The notes under the pieces were generated by a model. That model saw only the letters and a list, made by a program, of their open reading frames with translations. It was not told where the DNA came from and did no database searches. Shown one piece after another: positions 26,501 through 35,860 of a DNA stretch of 64,000 nucleotides. The translations under genes and the position numbers were made by a program. Position 1 is the stretch's first letter; every line of letters starts with the position of its first letter. Origin of the DNA: Ktedonobacter racemifer DSM 44963 (lineage in GTDB: Bacteria > Chloroflexota > Ktedonobacteria > Ktedonobacterales > Ktedonobacteraceae); assembly GCF_000178855.1 (NCBI RefSeq), contig NZ_ADVG01000001.1, positions 2,579,481 through 2,643,480 on the forward strand, written 5' to 3'.

Positions 26501-29387
26501 GTTCCAATCCCTCAGGCGGGAGCTTACCTCTTCAGACCTAAAAGTGTGGGGTGTACGTGATGAGCTCAGGCAGGTTCCAATCCCTCAGGCGGGAGCTTAC
26601 CTCTTCAGACGCTGCTGTTTATCAACGCTACCAGCAATTTATGAAAGAGTTCCAATCCCTCAGGCGGGAGCTTACCTCTTCAGACTTTAGCATCTAAAGA
26701 AAAGTAATCAGTCTGTTCTAGTTCCAATCCCTCAGGCGGGAGCTTACCTCTTCAGACGGCATGATTTGAAGACATGAGAGATTTATCAACAGGTTCCAAT
26801 CCCTCAGGCGGGAGCTTACCTCTTCAGACGCCTGCCGGGGGCCTGCACGGCCTCGCCGACGCGCTGGTTCCAATCCCTCTGGCGGGAGCTTTCCTCTTCA
26901 GACTGTCCAGGGCCTTAGATATGTCATGCGACTTTGGGAGTTCCAATCCCTCAGGCGGGAGCTTACCTCTTCAGACTTTAGCATCTAAAGAAAAGTAATC
27001 AGTCTGTTCTAGTTCCAATCCCTCAGGCGGGAGCTTACCTCTTCAGACGGCATGATTTGAAGACATGAGAGATTTATCAACAGGTTCCAATCCCTCAGGC
27101 GGGAGCTTACCTCTTCAGACGCCTGCCGGGGGCCTGCACGGCCTCGCCGACGCGCTGGTTCCAATCCCTCTGGCGGGAGCTTACCTCTTCAGACTGTCCA
27201 GGGCCTTAGATATGTCATGCGACTTTGGGAGTTCCAATCCCTCAGGCGGGAGCTTACCTCTTCAGACGTCGCCGTTAACCTGCAACATATCTTCCAGGCT
27301 AAAGTTCCAATCCCTCTGGCGGGTGCTTACCTCTTCAGACTTATACCGCACTTATTTATTGTTAGCAAAGTAGCGCGTTCCAATCCCTCAGGCGGGAGCT
27401 TACCTCTTCAGACGGTGTCAAGGACGTAAAGCGCGAAGTAAAACATAGAGTTCCAATCCCTCAGGCGGGTGCTTACCTCTTCAGACAAGATGGCCAGCCG
27501 CTCAATACCACTTTTATAGAAGCGTTCCAATCCCTCAGGCGGGAGCTTACCTCTTCAGACGTGAAAGTTGCATAGATTCAGGTGGAATCACACCAGGTTC
27601 CAATCCCTCAGGCGGGAGCTTACCTCTTCAGACTCCAAGCAGTTGACGTGAATCAGATTATCAACATCCGTTCCAATCCCTCTGGCGGGTGCTTACCTCT
27701 TCAGACTTGATCACTGGGTCAAGCTTGCTACACAAGTCAAACCAGTTCCAATCCCTCAGGCGGGAGCTTACCTCTTCAGACATCAATCACAGCATGACCC
27801 AATGTGTATGCACTTAGTTCCAATCCCTCTGGCGGGTGCTTACCTCTTCAGACGAAGCGAGCATGTATCGTGCCGCCATGTTCTGGAAGGTTCCAATCCC
27901 TCAGGCGGGAGCTTACCTCTTCAGACGTTGAATGAGCGCCATAATCTCTATTTTACGGTCATGTTCCAATCCCTCAGGCGGGAGCTTACCTCTTCAGACG
28001 CCGATTGGGTAGCCAACCAGGTAGTTGAATACAAGGTTCCAATCCCTCAGGCGGGAGCTTACCTCTTCAGACGCTACTGTACTCGTCCTACAATAGTCCG
28101 ACACTATGAGGTTCCAATCCCTCAGGCGGGAGCTTACCTCTTCAGACGTCGAGGGTGTACCACCATGGAGGTGGAACTCGATGGGTTCCAATCCCTCAGG
28201 CGGGAGCTTACCTCTTCAGACCCTGGCGGAGAATTGCTCCGCGCGGTTTTCCAGTTCCTCGTTCCAATCCCTCAGGCGGGAGCTTACCTCTTCAGACCTG
28301 AGGAGGAGAACTCCGACTCCGAGGAGGACGAAGTTCCAATCCCTCAGGCGGGAGCTTACCTCTTCAGACTGTGATTGGTAGTGGCTGGCGTACTCCCAGT
28401 TAATGTTCCAATCCCTCAGGCGGGAGCTTACCTCTTCAGACTAAAGAAAGGATATTCCTATGCGTATCAATCTGAAAGTTCCAATCCCTCAGGCGGGAGC
28501 TTACCTCTTCAGACGATGCTCGGTATTGTAAACGCACTTGTATGGGCAAGTTCCAATCCCTCAGGCGGGAGCTTACCTCTTCAGACCACTAGCTAATAAT
28601 CAACGTGCTGTCAATTTACCTATGTTCCAATCCCTCAGGCGGGAGCTTACCTCTTCAGACGTTACGCCTGGAAGCGGCGCGCGAGCTGGTAACGTGTTCC
28701 AATCCCTCAGGCGGGAGCTTACCTCTTCAGACGATGCTCGGTATTGTAAACGCACTTGTATGGGCAAGTTCCAATCCCTCAGGCGGGAGCTTACCTCTTC
28801 AGACCACTAGCTAATAATCAACGTGCTGTCAATTTACCTATGTTCCAATCCCTCAGGCGGGAGCTTACCTCTTCAGACGTTACGCCTGGAAGCGGCGCGC
28901 GAGCTGGTAACGTGTTCCAATCCCTCAGGCGGGAGCTTACCTCTTCAGACATATAGCTTGGAAGGCTGGCGTATCCATATCGACAACGTTCCAATCCCTC
29001 AGGCGGGAGCTTACCTCTTCAGACTTGGTGATTATGATTTGGGACGGCTCCGTCTGGACGTTCCAATCCCTCAGGCGGGAGCTTACCTCTTCAGACACCA
29101 CTAGGAATGTTTGACATGTTGGGTATCTCCTTGTTCCAATCCCTCAGGCGGGAGCTTACCTCTTCAGACCAAGCGAGATAGGTTGGATGTGGCGGATTAT
29201 ACCAAGTTCCAATCCCTCAGGCGGGAGCTTACCTCTTCAGACGTGAGATTTGCGAATTGTGAACCGCTCCCATGATCTGTTCCAATCCCTCAGGCGGGAG
29301 CTTACCTCTTCAGACCACAATGACCCGGAGTAGTACGCCAAAAAGCCACTGTTCCAATCCCTCAGGCGGGAGCTTACCTCTTCAGAC
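23504..29387 (-). CRISPR. CRISPR array 1, about 81 repeats
   Basis: Repeats are 37 bp. On the plus strand each begins GTTCCAATCCCTC and ends CTCTTCAGAC; spacers are mostly 33-38 nt. Transcription is assigned to the minus strand because a leader shared with array 2 lies at the right end and the minus-strand repeat ends GGGATTGGAAC, giving an ATTGGAAC crRNA tag. Internal variants occur: GCTTTCC at the old end and part of the middle, GCTTACC elsewhere, and CTCTGGCGGG(A/T)GC in a subset. Several spacer blocks are duplicated (see findings). The leader adjoins the 3' end of cas2. The array belongs to the type I-D locus by position; the III-B system probably uses it too. Confidence 0.98.
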
Positions 29388-29577
29388 GGCGGAGGTTCCC
29401 GCGCGGCCTGGGAGGCGGGGTGGCAATGCTGTTTGCGGAAACCTCGCTTTTTGGCGCTTTTTTGGAGGCAAATTTTAGGCATTTTTGGTTGGAAAGGTGC
29501 TTAGATGGCTTCTAGAGCCTTGCGGGAACCTGAGCTCAGGACCATGGGTGCAGGTGGTTCCCGCGCGATGTGTCATT
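29388..29577 (-). promoter_or_regulatory. leader of CRISPR array 1
   Basis: About 190 bases nearly identical in layout to the leader of array 2 (49593-49780). Four GGTTCCCGCG-type elements occur at 29394, 29433 (inverted), 29521 (inverted) and 29556. A 12-bp palindrome CCTGAGCTCAGG lies at 29529-29540. It ends directly at the cas2 stop, so the array promoter lies downstream of the cas operon on the same strand. Confidence 0.85.
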
Positions 29578-29582
29578 ACGTT

Positions 29583-29891
29583 TCACACAATAAAAATGGT
29601 GGCCTCAGCAGGAGGCGCTCCTCCTACGGTTTCCACTTTTTCCAGGCAGTGAACGCAAAGTGGATAGAAGCGTATGCTATCTTCTGTATCCCTAGTATAC
29701 CGTGCCAGCTTGGATTTAAGCAAGACTAGCTCTTTCTTCGAGAGAAAACATTCAAACAGAGAGTACTGGGTCCAGGTTCCAAATCCTGAGAGAATTTTGT
29801 GAATCTTTATTCTGCGTTTATCATCTGGAATATCATACGCGATGATATAGCAAGTGGTGGAACTCCCTGATGTCACTGTGTCTTTTGCCAT
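29583..29891 (-). CDS. cas2: CRISPR-associated endonuclease Cas2
   Basis: A 102-residue Cas2 that dimerises and bridges two Cas1 dimers during spacer capture. The ferredoxin-like fold begins TCYIIAYDIPDDKRRIKIHK, with the conserved Asp at D20, followed by the typical FGTWTQYSLFECFLSKKEL strand-helix. GGGAGGG lies just upstream of ATG 29891, and the gene follows cas1 by 9 bases. It is the last gene of the type I-D operon and ends a few bases before the array 1 leader. It has a slightly long N-terminus (about 12 residues before the first strand). Confidence 0.95.
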   Translation of the reverse strand: MAKDTVTSGSSTTCYIIAYDIPDDKRRIKIHKILSGFGTWTQYSLFECFLSKKELVLLKSKLARYTRDTEDSIRFYPLCVHCLEKVETVGGAPPAEATIFIV

Positions 29892-29900
29892 ACTCCCTCC

Positions 29901-30995
29901 CTAGCGTATGGTCAGAGCCGGATATTCTTTGATTTCCCCCGTGAGATATTTCGCCAGTAGGCGGGCTTGTAACTCGATACAGCGCCGGTACTTTGTTTTG
30001 TATCCAAAGATAGGATGTGTTATTTCTTCGTTGAGCCGCTCTTCAAATTTGGTAAGAAAGAGTTTGCGCGGCTCCTTCTTCAGGCGATATGTACCGAGCT
30101 CTTCTTGAAAATCCTTCGGGGTCAGCATATGCCTGTTGAGCAAGCTCAATACAACTGAGTCGACAATAATAGGCCTGAATTCCTCCATGATATCGAGAGC
30201 GAGGGCTGGACGACCGTAAAAGGAGCTATGCAGGTAGCCAATGTATGGATCAAAGCCAACTTGTTGTACAGCACTTGAAACCTGGCTTGTGAGGAGAGCA
30301 TAGCCATAGCTGAGCAAAGCGTTGACTGGGTCAGTGGGAGGACGTTTGACCCGTCCATGAAATGACCAGCTTTCAGGTTCCACAAGCATATCGCTAAAAC
30401 AGTGGAAGTAGAGCGCGCTTCCTGCTCCTTCGAATCCAAGAATGCTCTCCAATTGGGTACCACTGATACCATTATCTCCGCTTACACGAGTTGGTGCGAT
30501 CTCCTCCTCTGGTGAAAGCAAAAGCAATTTTTGAATGATATCGCTCATCCGATCTATCGAGATAATGAATGTATCGGTAGATTGACGTCGCTGCTGGCGA
30601 CGTAGCATGGTACGTTGATTAGAGAGTTTTCCAACGACAAATCTCCTGGCAATTTCAGCCCGTTGTTGTGGCTCGTTATGAGCCCTATGCTGAGCCATAC
30701 GCAAAAGCGAGTTTTTCGTCAGTTCCGGCGAAAGTCTCCCCTTGAATTGCCCCAGGCGATTTAAGAAATGAATCTCAATGTTTTTCTCCAGGAGCATGTG
30801 GAGCGCCGAAGATGTTAAAGTCACCTCTCCCATGACAACGACATTCTCTACTTTAATCAGAGGAATACGGCGTTTACATGCCGCCACAAGCGTTTCCCCC
30901 TCTGGGTTACGCTGCTCAGGGATCTGTACAAGCAGGCAATCCTCAGTATCTCGTCGCACAAGCGCGCGATCTTCCGTCAGGTAGAGTGTGGGCAT
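29901..30995 (-). CDS. cas1: CRISPR-associated integrase Cas1
   Basis: A 364-residue Cas1, the metal-dependent integrase that inserts prespacers at the leader end. Catalytic residues are visible: E189 (LGFEGAGSALYF), H256 (GYLHSSFYGRPALALD) and E271 in DIMEEFRP. The length is normal for type I-D. Its start lies 2 bases after the cas4 stop, with GAAGGAAG as ribosome site. It is the only cas1 in the window, so all three arrays must be extended by this Cas1-Cas2-Cas4 set or by genes elsewhere. Confidence 0.97.
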   Translation of the reverse strand: MPTLYLTEDRALVRRDTEDCLLVQIPEQRNPEGETLVAACKRRIPLIKVENVVVMGEVTLTSSALHMLLEKNIEIHFLNRLGQFKGRLSPELTKNSLLRMAQHRAHNEPQQRAEIARRFVVGKLSNQRTMLRRQQRRQSTDTFIISIDRMSDIIQKLLLLSPEEEIAPTRVSGDNGISGTQLESILGFEGAGSALYFHCFSDMLVEPESWSFHGRVKRPPTDPVNALLSYGYALLTSQVSSAVQQVGFDPYIGYLHSSFYGRPALALDIMEEFRPIIVDSVVLSLLNRHMLTPKDFQEELGTYRLKKEPRKLFLTKFEERLNEEITHPIFGYKTKYRRCIELQARLLAKYLTGEIKEYPALTIR

Positions 30996-30997
30996 GA

Positions 30998-31606
30998 TTA
31001 TCTTCCTTCTCTTTGCAGAAAAGCTACTTCTTCTGGTAAACAGAGAGGACGCAGGCTACAATCACGACAACGCGTCGCTGCTTTCCCTTGAAGCGGAGGT
31101 GGCGACGTCTGCGCAACAGCTATCTGCAAGGCAAACTGAATAGTATTCAGTGTTTTGCGGCGTAGTGCCTCTGTGAAAAGAACCTGAACACGCTTGCGCG
31201 ATCCATAATAAAAGATGTAGCCATGTGGAACTGGCCGCGCGTATCGCTCCTCCAGGCAGAGAGCCTGTGCGCAGAGCTGCACATGGTCATTGAGCCATTT
31301 ACCTTCTTTCCCATGTTTGTATTCAACTGGAATAAGATTGTTACCCTCTTCCTCAGTAATATCAGCGAAGCCCGAGAGACGCAGTATCTCACTATATAGG
31401 TGGAGACGGGTAACCTGGACTTCATCATCGTCGTGCGTATGCTTACCAGGAACATCTACATTTTGATGAAGGAGTGTTCCTTCAAGCACAAATTCGTTCA
31501 CGATCATATCCCCAAGCACAAATTCGTAGTAGAAGCGCCGTGGGCAATATTCAAAGGCATTGAGATAAGAGATTGGGATGGTTTCTGGTTGGGGTCGCCT
31601 CTCCAT
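30998..31606 (-). CDS. cas4: CRISPR-associated exonuclease Cas4
   Basis: A 202-residue RecB-family Cas4 that trims prespacers and helps choose the PAM end. The four iron-sulfur cysteines are C21 (FEYCPRR), C180, C183 and C189 (CRDCSLRPLC). RecB-type catalytic residues are visible as H47, D82, E95 and K97 (GFADITEEE ... LIPVEYKHGK). AGGAGG stands 5 bases before ATG 31606. It sits between cas6 and cas1, the usual I-D order. Confidence 0.95.
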   Translation of the reverse strand: MERRPQPETIPISYLNAFEYCPRRFYYEFVLGDMIVNEFVLEGTLLHQNVDVPGKHTHDDDEVQVTRLHLYSEILRLSGFADITEEEGNNLIPVEYKHGKEGKWLNDHVQLCAQALCLEERYARPVPHGYIFYYGSRKRVQVLFTEALRRKTLNTIQFALQIAVAQTSPPPLQGKAATRCRDCSLRPLCLPEEVAFLQREGR

Positions 31607-31615
31607 ATATACCTC

Positions 31616-32548
31616 CTAAGCCTCTTTGAGTGCTTTGGGCTGTATCTCTTGCACTATACAACGGGTCTGGCCCATGCCCATGGTGGTCTTCGAGCCGGTG
31701 CCGCTGTAGAAGGCAAAGCGAGCCAGCGTGGTGAGCCAGCGTGCCTCCGGGCTACCAGGATTACCTTTGACCTCGTAAGTGATTTCACCGAGAAAGCCTG
31801 TATGGCCAAAGTTGCCAGCGGGGACATAGCAGGTCTGGAGGTCGTAGTGCTGCACCACAATATTTTCCATGCACCAGGCCTCAAACTGGCGGGCCGTCAG
31901 GCCTTCATCGGAGAGATGCAAGCCAGCAGGTGCGAAGGTTTCCCATTGACGCGCCAGGCTCTCAAAAACAGTGCTCGGCTCGGGCAGGAGCGTGAGCATT
32001 TTGCCCCAGGGGCGCTGCCCCTTACTAAAGGCGGTTGGACTGGCGAACTCAAAGGGATAACGCTTTCTGGCTGGCTCAAGCGCGTGCAAATCCTGAAATG
32101 TGGTATGTCCTGCCCAGCTCTGCTGAGCCTGTTCCGGTTCGGTACTACTGAGAATACGGCTGATCTCGAAATGCGCCTCTCCAATACGCACGCGCAACGC
32201 ATGCGCCTTCGTGATCAGGTATTGCAGGAAGGTTTGAAAGAGGGTTGTATCAAGCAGCGTGATGCGCAGCCAGTAATACTGGCCCGGCATGACCTCCATC
32301 ATGCGGTTCTCATACATAGCCGCGATGCGCTGCTTCGTCGAGAGATGATGAAAGCCCAGTAATCCCAGTGTGTAGGGGCGGCGCTGATTGGGACGATGCA
32401 ACCACTCCGAAAGCGTTGGATCGCCCTGGCGAATAATATCCAGAAAGGCTGACTGTATCAGGTGCCCCGAACTCAGTGGCACCTTCTTTGCCTCAACTGG
32501 ATGGAGTCGGAGCATAATGGCAAAGAGATCTCCCGTTGTCGTCGTCAT
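31616..32548 (-). CDS. cas6: CRISPR pre-crRNA endonuclease Cas6
   Basis: A 310-residue RAMP-fold Cas6 that cuts within each repeat to leave the 8-nt 5' tag. The C-terminal glycine-rich loop GTGSKTTMGMGQTR is clear, and H29 (PLSSGHLIQSAFLD) is at the position of the usual catalytic His. It is the only Cas6 in the window. The III-B operon has none, so it probably matures crRNAs for both systems. It lies between cas3' and cas4 in the I-D operon. Confidence 0.92.
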   Translation of the reverse strand: MTTTTGDLFAIMLRLHPVEAKKVPLSSGHLIQSAFLDIIRQGDPTLSEWLHRPNQRRPYTLGLLGFHHLSTKQRIAAMYENRMMEVMPGQYYWLRITLLDTTLFQTFLQYLITKAHALRVRIGEAHFEISRILSSTEPEQAQQSWAGHTTFQDLHALEPARKRYPFEFASPTAFSKGQRPWGKMLTLLPEPSTVFESLARQWETFAPAGLHLSDEGLTARQFEAWCMENIVVQHYDLQTCYVPAGNFGHTGFLGEITYEVKGNPGSPEARWLTTLARFAFYSGTGSKTTMGMGQTRCIVQEIQPKALKEA

Positions 32549-32583
32549 TGTGCCTGTTCCTCTCTCTGATCTTATAGCTACTT

Positions 32584-35058
32584 CTAGCAGATAATAGGCG
32601 CATCGTCCTCGCGTTGCGTGACACGCCGATCTTTTGTCATTGCCCAGTACGGTAGCTCTGCACAGAGCTGAAATGCCATGGTTCCTAGAATCGCATCGTA
32701 GGGAAGACAGCGTCCATCCATAAATGTGACTTCCAGTGGAAGCGAAGAAAATCTGGCCTGCTTGCTTAGTTTATGGATTTCGGCCCGTGTGCGGCTGTCG
32801 CTGCTACTCGATGCCAGAAACGCTGGCACATACTGCCTGCGAAAGAGCTCTCGCACGGACTTCTTCAAACCGCTATGCTCACTTAAACAGACCAGTTCCA
32901 GTCCATAGATGGCTGTGACCTGGTAGGCAAACTTTTCTTCCCAGGCATCACGCGTATAGTCACGAGCATCCAGCTTCAAACCAATACGCAGTGGGGTATC
33001 TCGTAGTCGATGCAGGTGGCAATAGGTCAGCGCATCCTCTCGCAAGGAAGCTGGTACAGACTGATGTGTATCCTGTTCCCATTTGGCATAGGTCTCGTAG
33101 AAGGGCGCGTCATAATACCTGAGAAAATGGAGGGCATTGTAGCTGGCGATAGAGCGCGAAGAGTGCAGATTCTCTGGATCGTACGCTAGCGCAGCTGGCG
33201 GCTGAAAGCTCTCACGAAAGCTAAATCTCGCCCGCTCTTTATAATAAGCGCAGAGGTCATCCTGTAATGTCTGCACCATAGTCACAGCAGAAGTGCCTGC
33301 TGGCCAATGCATACTTCGCAAGCGCTTAAAGAACGCCTCCAGGCACTTCTGCGTATGGTCATCCTGAAAGGTCTCAGGTTGCCAACGTATTCGCTCCTCC
33401 AGCAAGAGAGGAAGAGTGTCAAAGGCCTCTTGAGGCACCAGCCCAAGACCGCCATAAAACGTCTGCCATTCATCAAGCTTCTTCACCATCTTGTAAGTCT
33501 TCGAAAACGTTACGGAGGGAAGGACTGCATCCTCGGTACCAGCAAAGAAGCGCCGCAAATCCTCAAAGAAGACATCAAATTGCTGCCGCTCTTGATCAGA
33601 CATGCCTTCTTTTAGAAACTTTATTGGGCGAAAGATTTCGAGAAGCGTCCCTGTTTTGACATAGGCATAGAGATCATTCTTCTTTGCCATCTCCTGCGTC
33701 AAGGCAGCAAATCGCGCGCGTTCTAGCTCCTGCCCAGCATAGGGTTCAAGGACCTTGTAATCATGCGGACTTAGCACGACCAGGGCGTAACTGACCGACT
33801 CCTTTTCCGCTTTCGCCAGTACGCGCCCGCCACGCCCTATACGCTGGATCAATTCATCGCCAGAGGAGGCATCGCAGAAGAGGAAGTCAATATTCTGGCG
33901 CGCTTTAGGCTGTGAGCGCTCAAAGTTGTAGCCGATATCGACAGTAGGTGTTGCCAGGATTAGCGGACATTCTTTCGCCACTTCACGATCAGACTTTTGT
34001 TGCGCTCCCGTAACGCGTCCTATCTCCTCATCGCGCACATATGGCTTGAGCGCGGCATGGATATTACTGATCATTCCAAGCGAGCTCGAGATAATGGCGC
34101 CATCCAGCTTTTCGTCCAACCACGCTCGTACCTGCCCACGTTCCTGGCGAACCAGTTGCAGCAAGCCACTCAATTGCTCACCCTGCTGTAACTCTTCGGT
34201 ATTATACACACGCAGTTGGACACGGGTGAGCGCTCGTATTGGCTGAAGGAATGGAACGTCTTCAGGCGGAATGGATTGTCCGGGTTCAATCCAGTTTACA
34301 GGCAGATCAAGATGCTCCAGGTAGCGTTTTACCTGCGGGCGTGGCGTGGCTGTGAGGATACAGAATTGCCGCTGTTTTGAAGCGCTCTCGATATAGCCCC
34401 GGTCATGCGAGAACTTGATGAAGAAGAGAAAGGCTGCGAGCTGTTTGGGGCTATAATAGTGCAGTTCGTCAATGATGACGTAGTTAAACAAGCGCATAAA
34501 GTCATCAAACAGAGACTGCCGATCAACGGAGTTGTAGCAGAAGTAGATCGCGTAATAGAAGATGTCCGGGTTGACAACATATATCGTTGCACGCTTCGTC
34601 AGATCTTTATCGAGCTGGCTACTATTATTGAGAATGTAGTGGAGCTTTCTCGCGCGCTTAAACTCTTCTTCGCCAATGAGCGCTCCCTCATCCAGTGTTT
34701 CCCGTGTGAGAGGAACTACCCGGTAAGGCAGGTCACACTGCTTGCAAAAGTCTTCGGCGTCGCGTGCGTGCTGTGCCAGCAACTCATTGGTTGGCGCGAT
34801 CAACAGCACATTGTCCCTGGTGGGACTGAGCCTCTGCCTGCCTTTCTTCTCAACGCGTTTGAGCAGGCGTAGTAGGGCTGCCTTTGCCTTGCCTGTGCCG
34901 GTATTATACGTGTTCACAATGATCGGCTCTTCCGCGTTATAAGTACGCCATTGGTGATAAAGAGGAAATTTACCTTCAGCTGCGGGAAAGAGTTTTTCCG
35001 CTGGATTATAGCCAAGCCACTGGTATTCATCCTGCTCCAGGAGGGTGATAGACAACAT
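32584..35058 (-). CDS. cas3: type I-D Cas3' helicase (no HD domain)
   Basis: An 824-residue SF2 helicase matching the HD-less Cas3' of type I-D. Visible motifs: motif I NTYNTGTGKAKAALL (about residues 49-63), DExH box IIDELHYYSP, motif III LTATPRP, and motif VI ELIQRIGRGGR. The nuclease HD is in Cas10d instead, as is typical. The residue after the motif I Lys is Ala (G56-K57-A58), where Ser/Thr normally binds the magnesium-ATP. This could weaken ATP hydrolysis or be compensated. The gene starts 55 bases after csc1, and a strong hairpin (35079-35106) lies in that gap, so its expression may be tuned separately. Confidence 0.93.
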   Translation of the reverse strand: MLSITLLEQDEYQWLGYNPAEKLFPAAEGKFPLYHQWRTYNAEEPIIVNTYNTGTGKAKAALLRLLKRVEKKGRQRLSPTRDNVLLIAPTNELLAQHARDAEDFCKQCDLPYRVVPLTRETLDEGALIGEEEFKRARKLHYILNNSSQLDKDLTKRATIYVVNPDIFYYAIYFCYNSVDRQSLFDDFMRLFNYVIIDELHYYSPKQLAAFLFFIKFSHDRGYIESASKQRQFCILTATPRPQVKRYLEHLDLPVNWIEPGQSIPPEDVPFLQPIRALTRVQLRVYNTEELQQGEQLSGLLQLVRQERGQVRAWLDEKLDGAIISSSLGMISNIHAALKPYVRDEEIGRVTGAQQKSDREVAKECPLILATPTVDIGYNFERSQPKARQNIDFLFCDASSGDELIQRIGRGGRVLAKAEKESVSYALVVLSPHDYKVLEPYAGQELERARFAALTQEMAKKNDLYAYVKTGTLLEIFRPIKFLKEGMSDQERQQFDVFFEDLRRFFAGTEDAVLPSVTFSKTYKMVKKLDEWQTFYGGLGLVPQEAFDTLPLLLEERIRWQPETFQDDHTQKCLEAFFKRLRSMHWPAGTSAVTMVQTLQDDLCAYYKERARFSFRESFQPPAALAYDPENLHSSRSIASYNALHFLRYYDAPFYETYAKWEQDTHQSVPASLREDALTYCHLHRLRDTPLRIGLKLDARDYTRDAWEEKFAYQVTAIYGLELVCLSEHSGLKKSVRELFRRQYVPAFLASSSSDSRTRAEIHKLSKQARFSSLPLEVTFMDGRCLPYDAILGTMAFQLCAELPYWAMTKDRRVTQREDDAPIIC

Positions 35059-35078
35059 TGCTCATGCCTCACTTCGCG

Positions 35079-35106
35079 AGAGGAGCTGTCTCCCGACAGC
35101 TCCTCT
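35079..35106 (-). promoter_or_regulatory. 12-bp hairpin between csc1 and cas3'
   Basis: AGAGGAGCTGTC (35079-35090) pairs perfectly with GACAGCTCCTCT (35095-35106) around four bases. It is the only sizeable gap inside the otherwise packed I-D operon and lies 20 bases upstream of the cas3' start. There is no T run. It may be an attenuator, processing site or mRNA-stability element. Confidence 0.7.
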
Positions 35107-35113
35107 GTTACCG

Positions 35114-35842
35114 TTACAAAGCATCGACGCCATAACGCATCCCAGCGGGAAGAACGACGCGCTCGCCCTGAGCTGTAGTTGCCTGCCAGAAGGGACCAGC
35201 CAGGCGGCATTGGCTTAACAAGGGCGCGGGATAGATGTTGTAGATGGAGAAGGCGCGCAATTTCCCTGCCAGAGATGCCGGCAGATCAACGGCATTCAGG
35301 AAAAAACGCAGTTCCTCATCTGCCTCACGCGGCTGCTCTGAGAGCAAATTTAGCCTCTCCCATTCCACCCGTGCCTTGCTATTGAATTTGCCAAGCCGGA
35401 TATAGCCTGGGAGCAAGGGCATCTCTCCTTCTCGCGAGAAGAGGTAGAAATGCGCCTGGCTCTCCAGCCCCAGCATGCGTATCTTGCCACTCTGTGGAAA
35501 ATTGGCCGCACGCGCACGCTTATTGGGCGTTGTGGCAATTGCATTTTGGTCAAAGCGAAAGTAGTAGCTATCGCTTTGCGCATTGAACTGGCTAAATGCG
35601 AAGCGCAGCTTGCCCGGAAGAAAGGTTGCGGGTGTGACATAGAGTCCGCGTTCATTCAGCGGCCCCAGGTCCTGCTTATAGCGTGGAGGACCGCTCCAAT
35701 CATAGGGCGCGGCACACAGGCCAAGCCCATAGGTAAGCGCATAGTTGCCGACCAGCGGCTCGCTTTCATAGAGTGTCCCAACCTCGCGGCTCGCAAAGTA
35801 GGTATTTTCCAGCAAGGTCAGGATCGCGCGATAGATTTGCAT
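35114..35842 (-). CDS. csc1: type I-D Cas5 subunit Csc1
   Basis: A 242-residue Cas5-group RAMP that holds the crRNA 5' tag in the I-D Cascade. The start MQIYRAILTLLENTYFASRE, then VGTLYESEPLVGNYALTYGL, is characteristic of Csc1/Cas5d. Its ribosome site is weak (GAAAGATC), and it begins 18 bases after csc2, so coupling to csc2 translation is likely. It lies between csc2 and cas3' in the standard set. Confidence 0.9.
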   Translation of the reverse strand: MQIYRAILTLLENTYFASREVGTLYESEPLVGNYALTYGLGLCAAPYDWSGPPRYKQDLGPLNERGLYVTPATFLPGKLRFAFSQFNAQSDSYYFRFDQNAIATTPNKRARAANFPQSGKIRMLGLESQAHFYLFSREGEMPLLPGYIRLGKFNSKARVEWERLNLLSEQPREADEELRFFLNAVDLPASLAGKLRAFSIYNIYPAPLLSQCRLAGPFWQATTAQGERVVLPAGMRYGVDAL

Positions 35843-35860
35843 CGTCTTTGATCTTTCTGG

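Noticed and set aside
23504..29500. Long plus-strand reading frames across array 1, giving proteins with repeated FQSLRRELTSSD, VPIPQAGAYLFR and SNPSGGSLPLQT strings
   Set aside because: These are the three plus-strand translations of the CRISPR repeat, which has no stop codon in any plus frame. They are artefacts, as are the similar frames in arrays 2 and 3.
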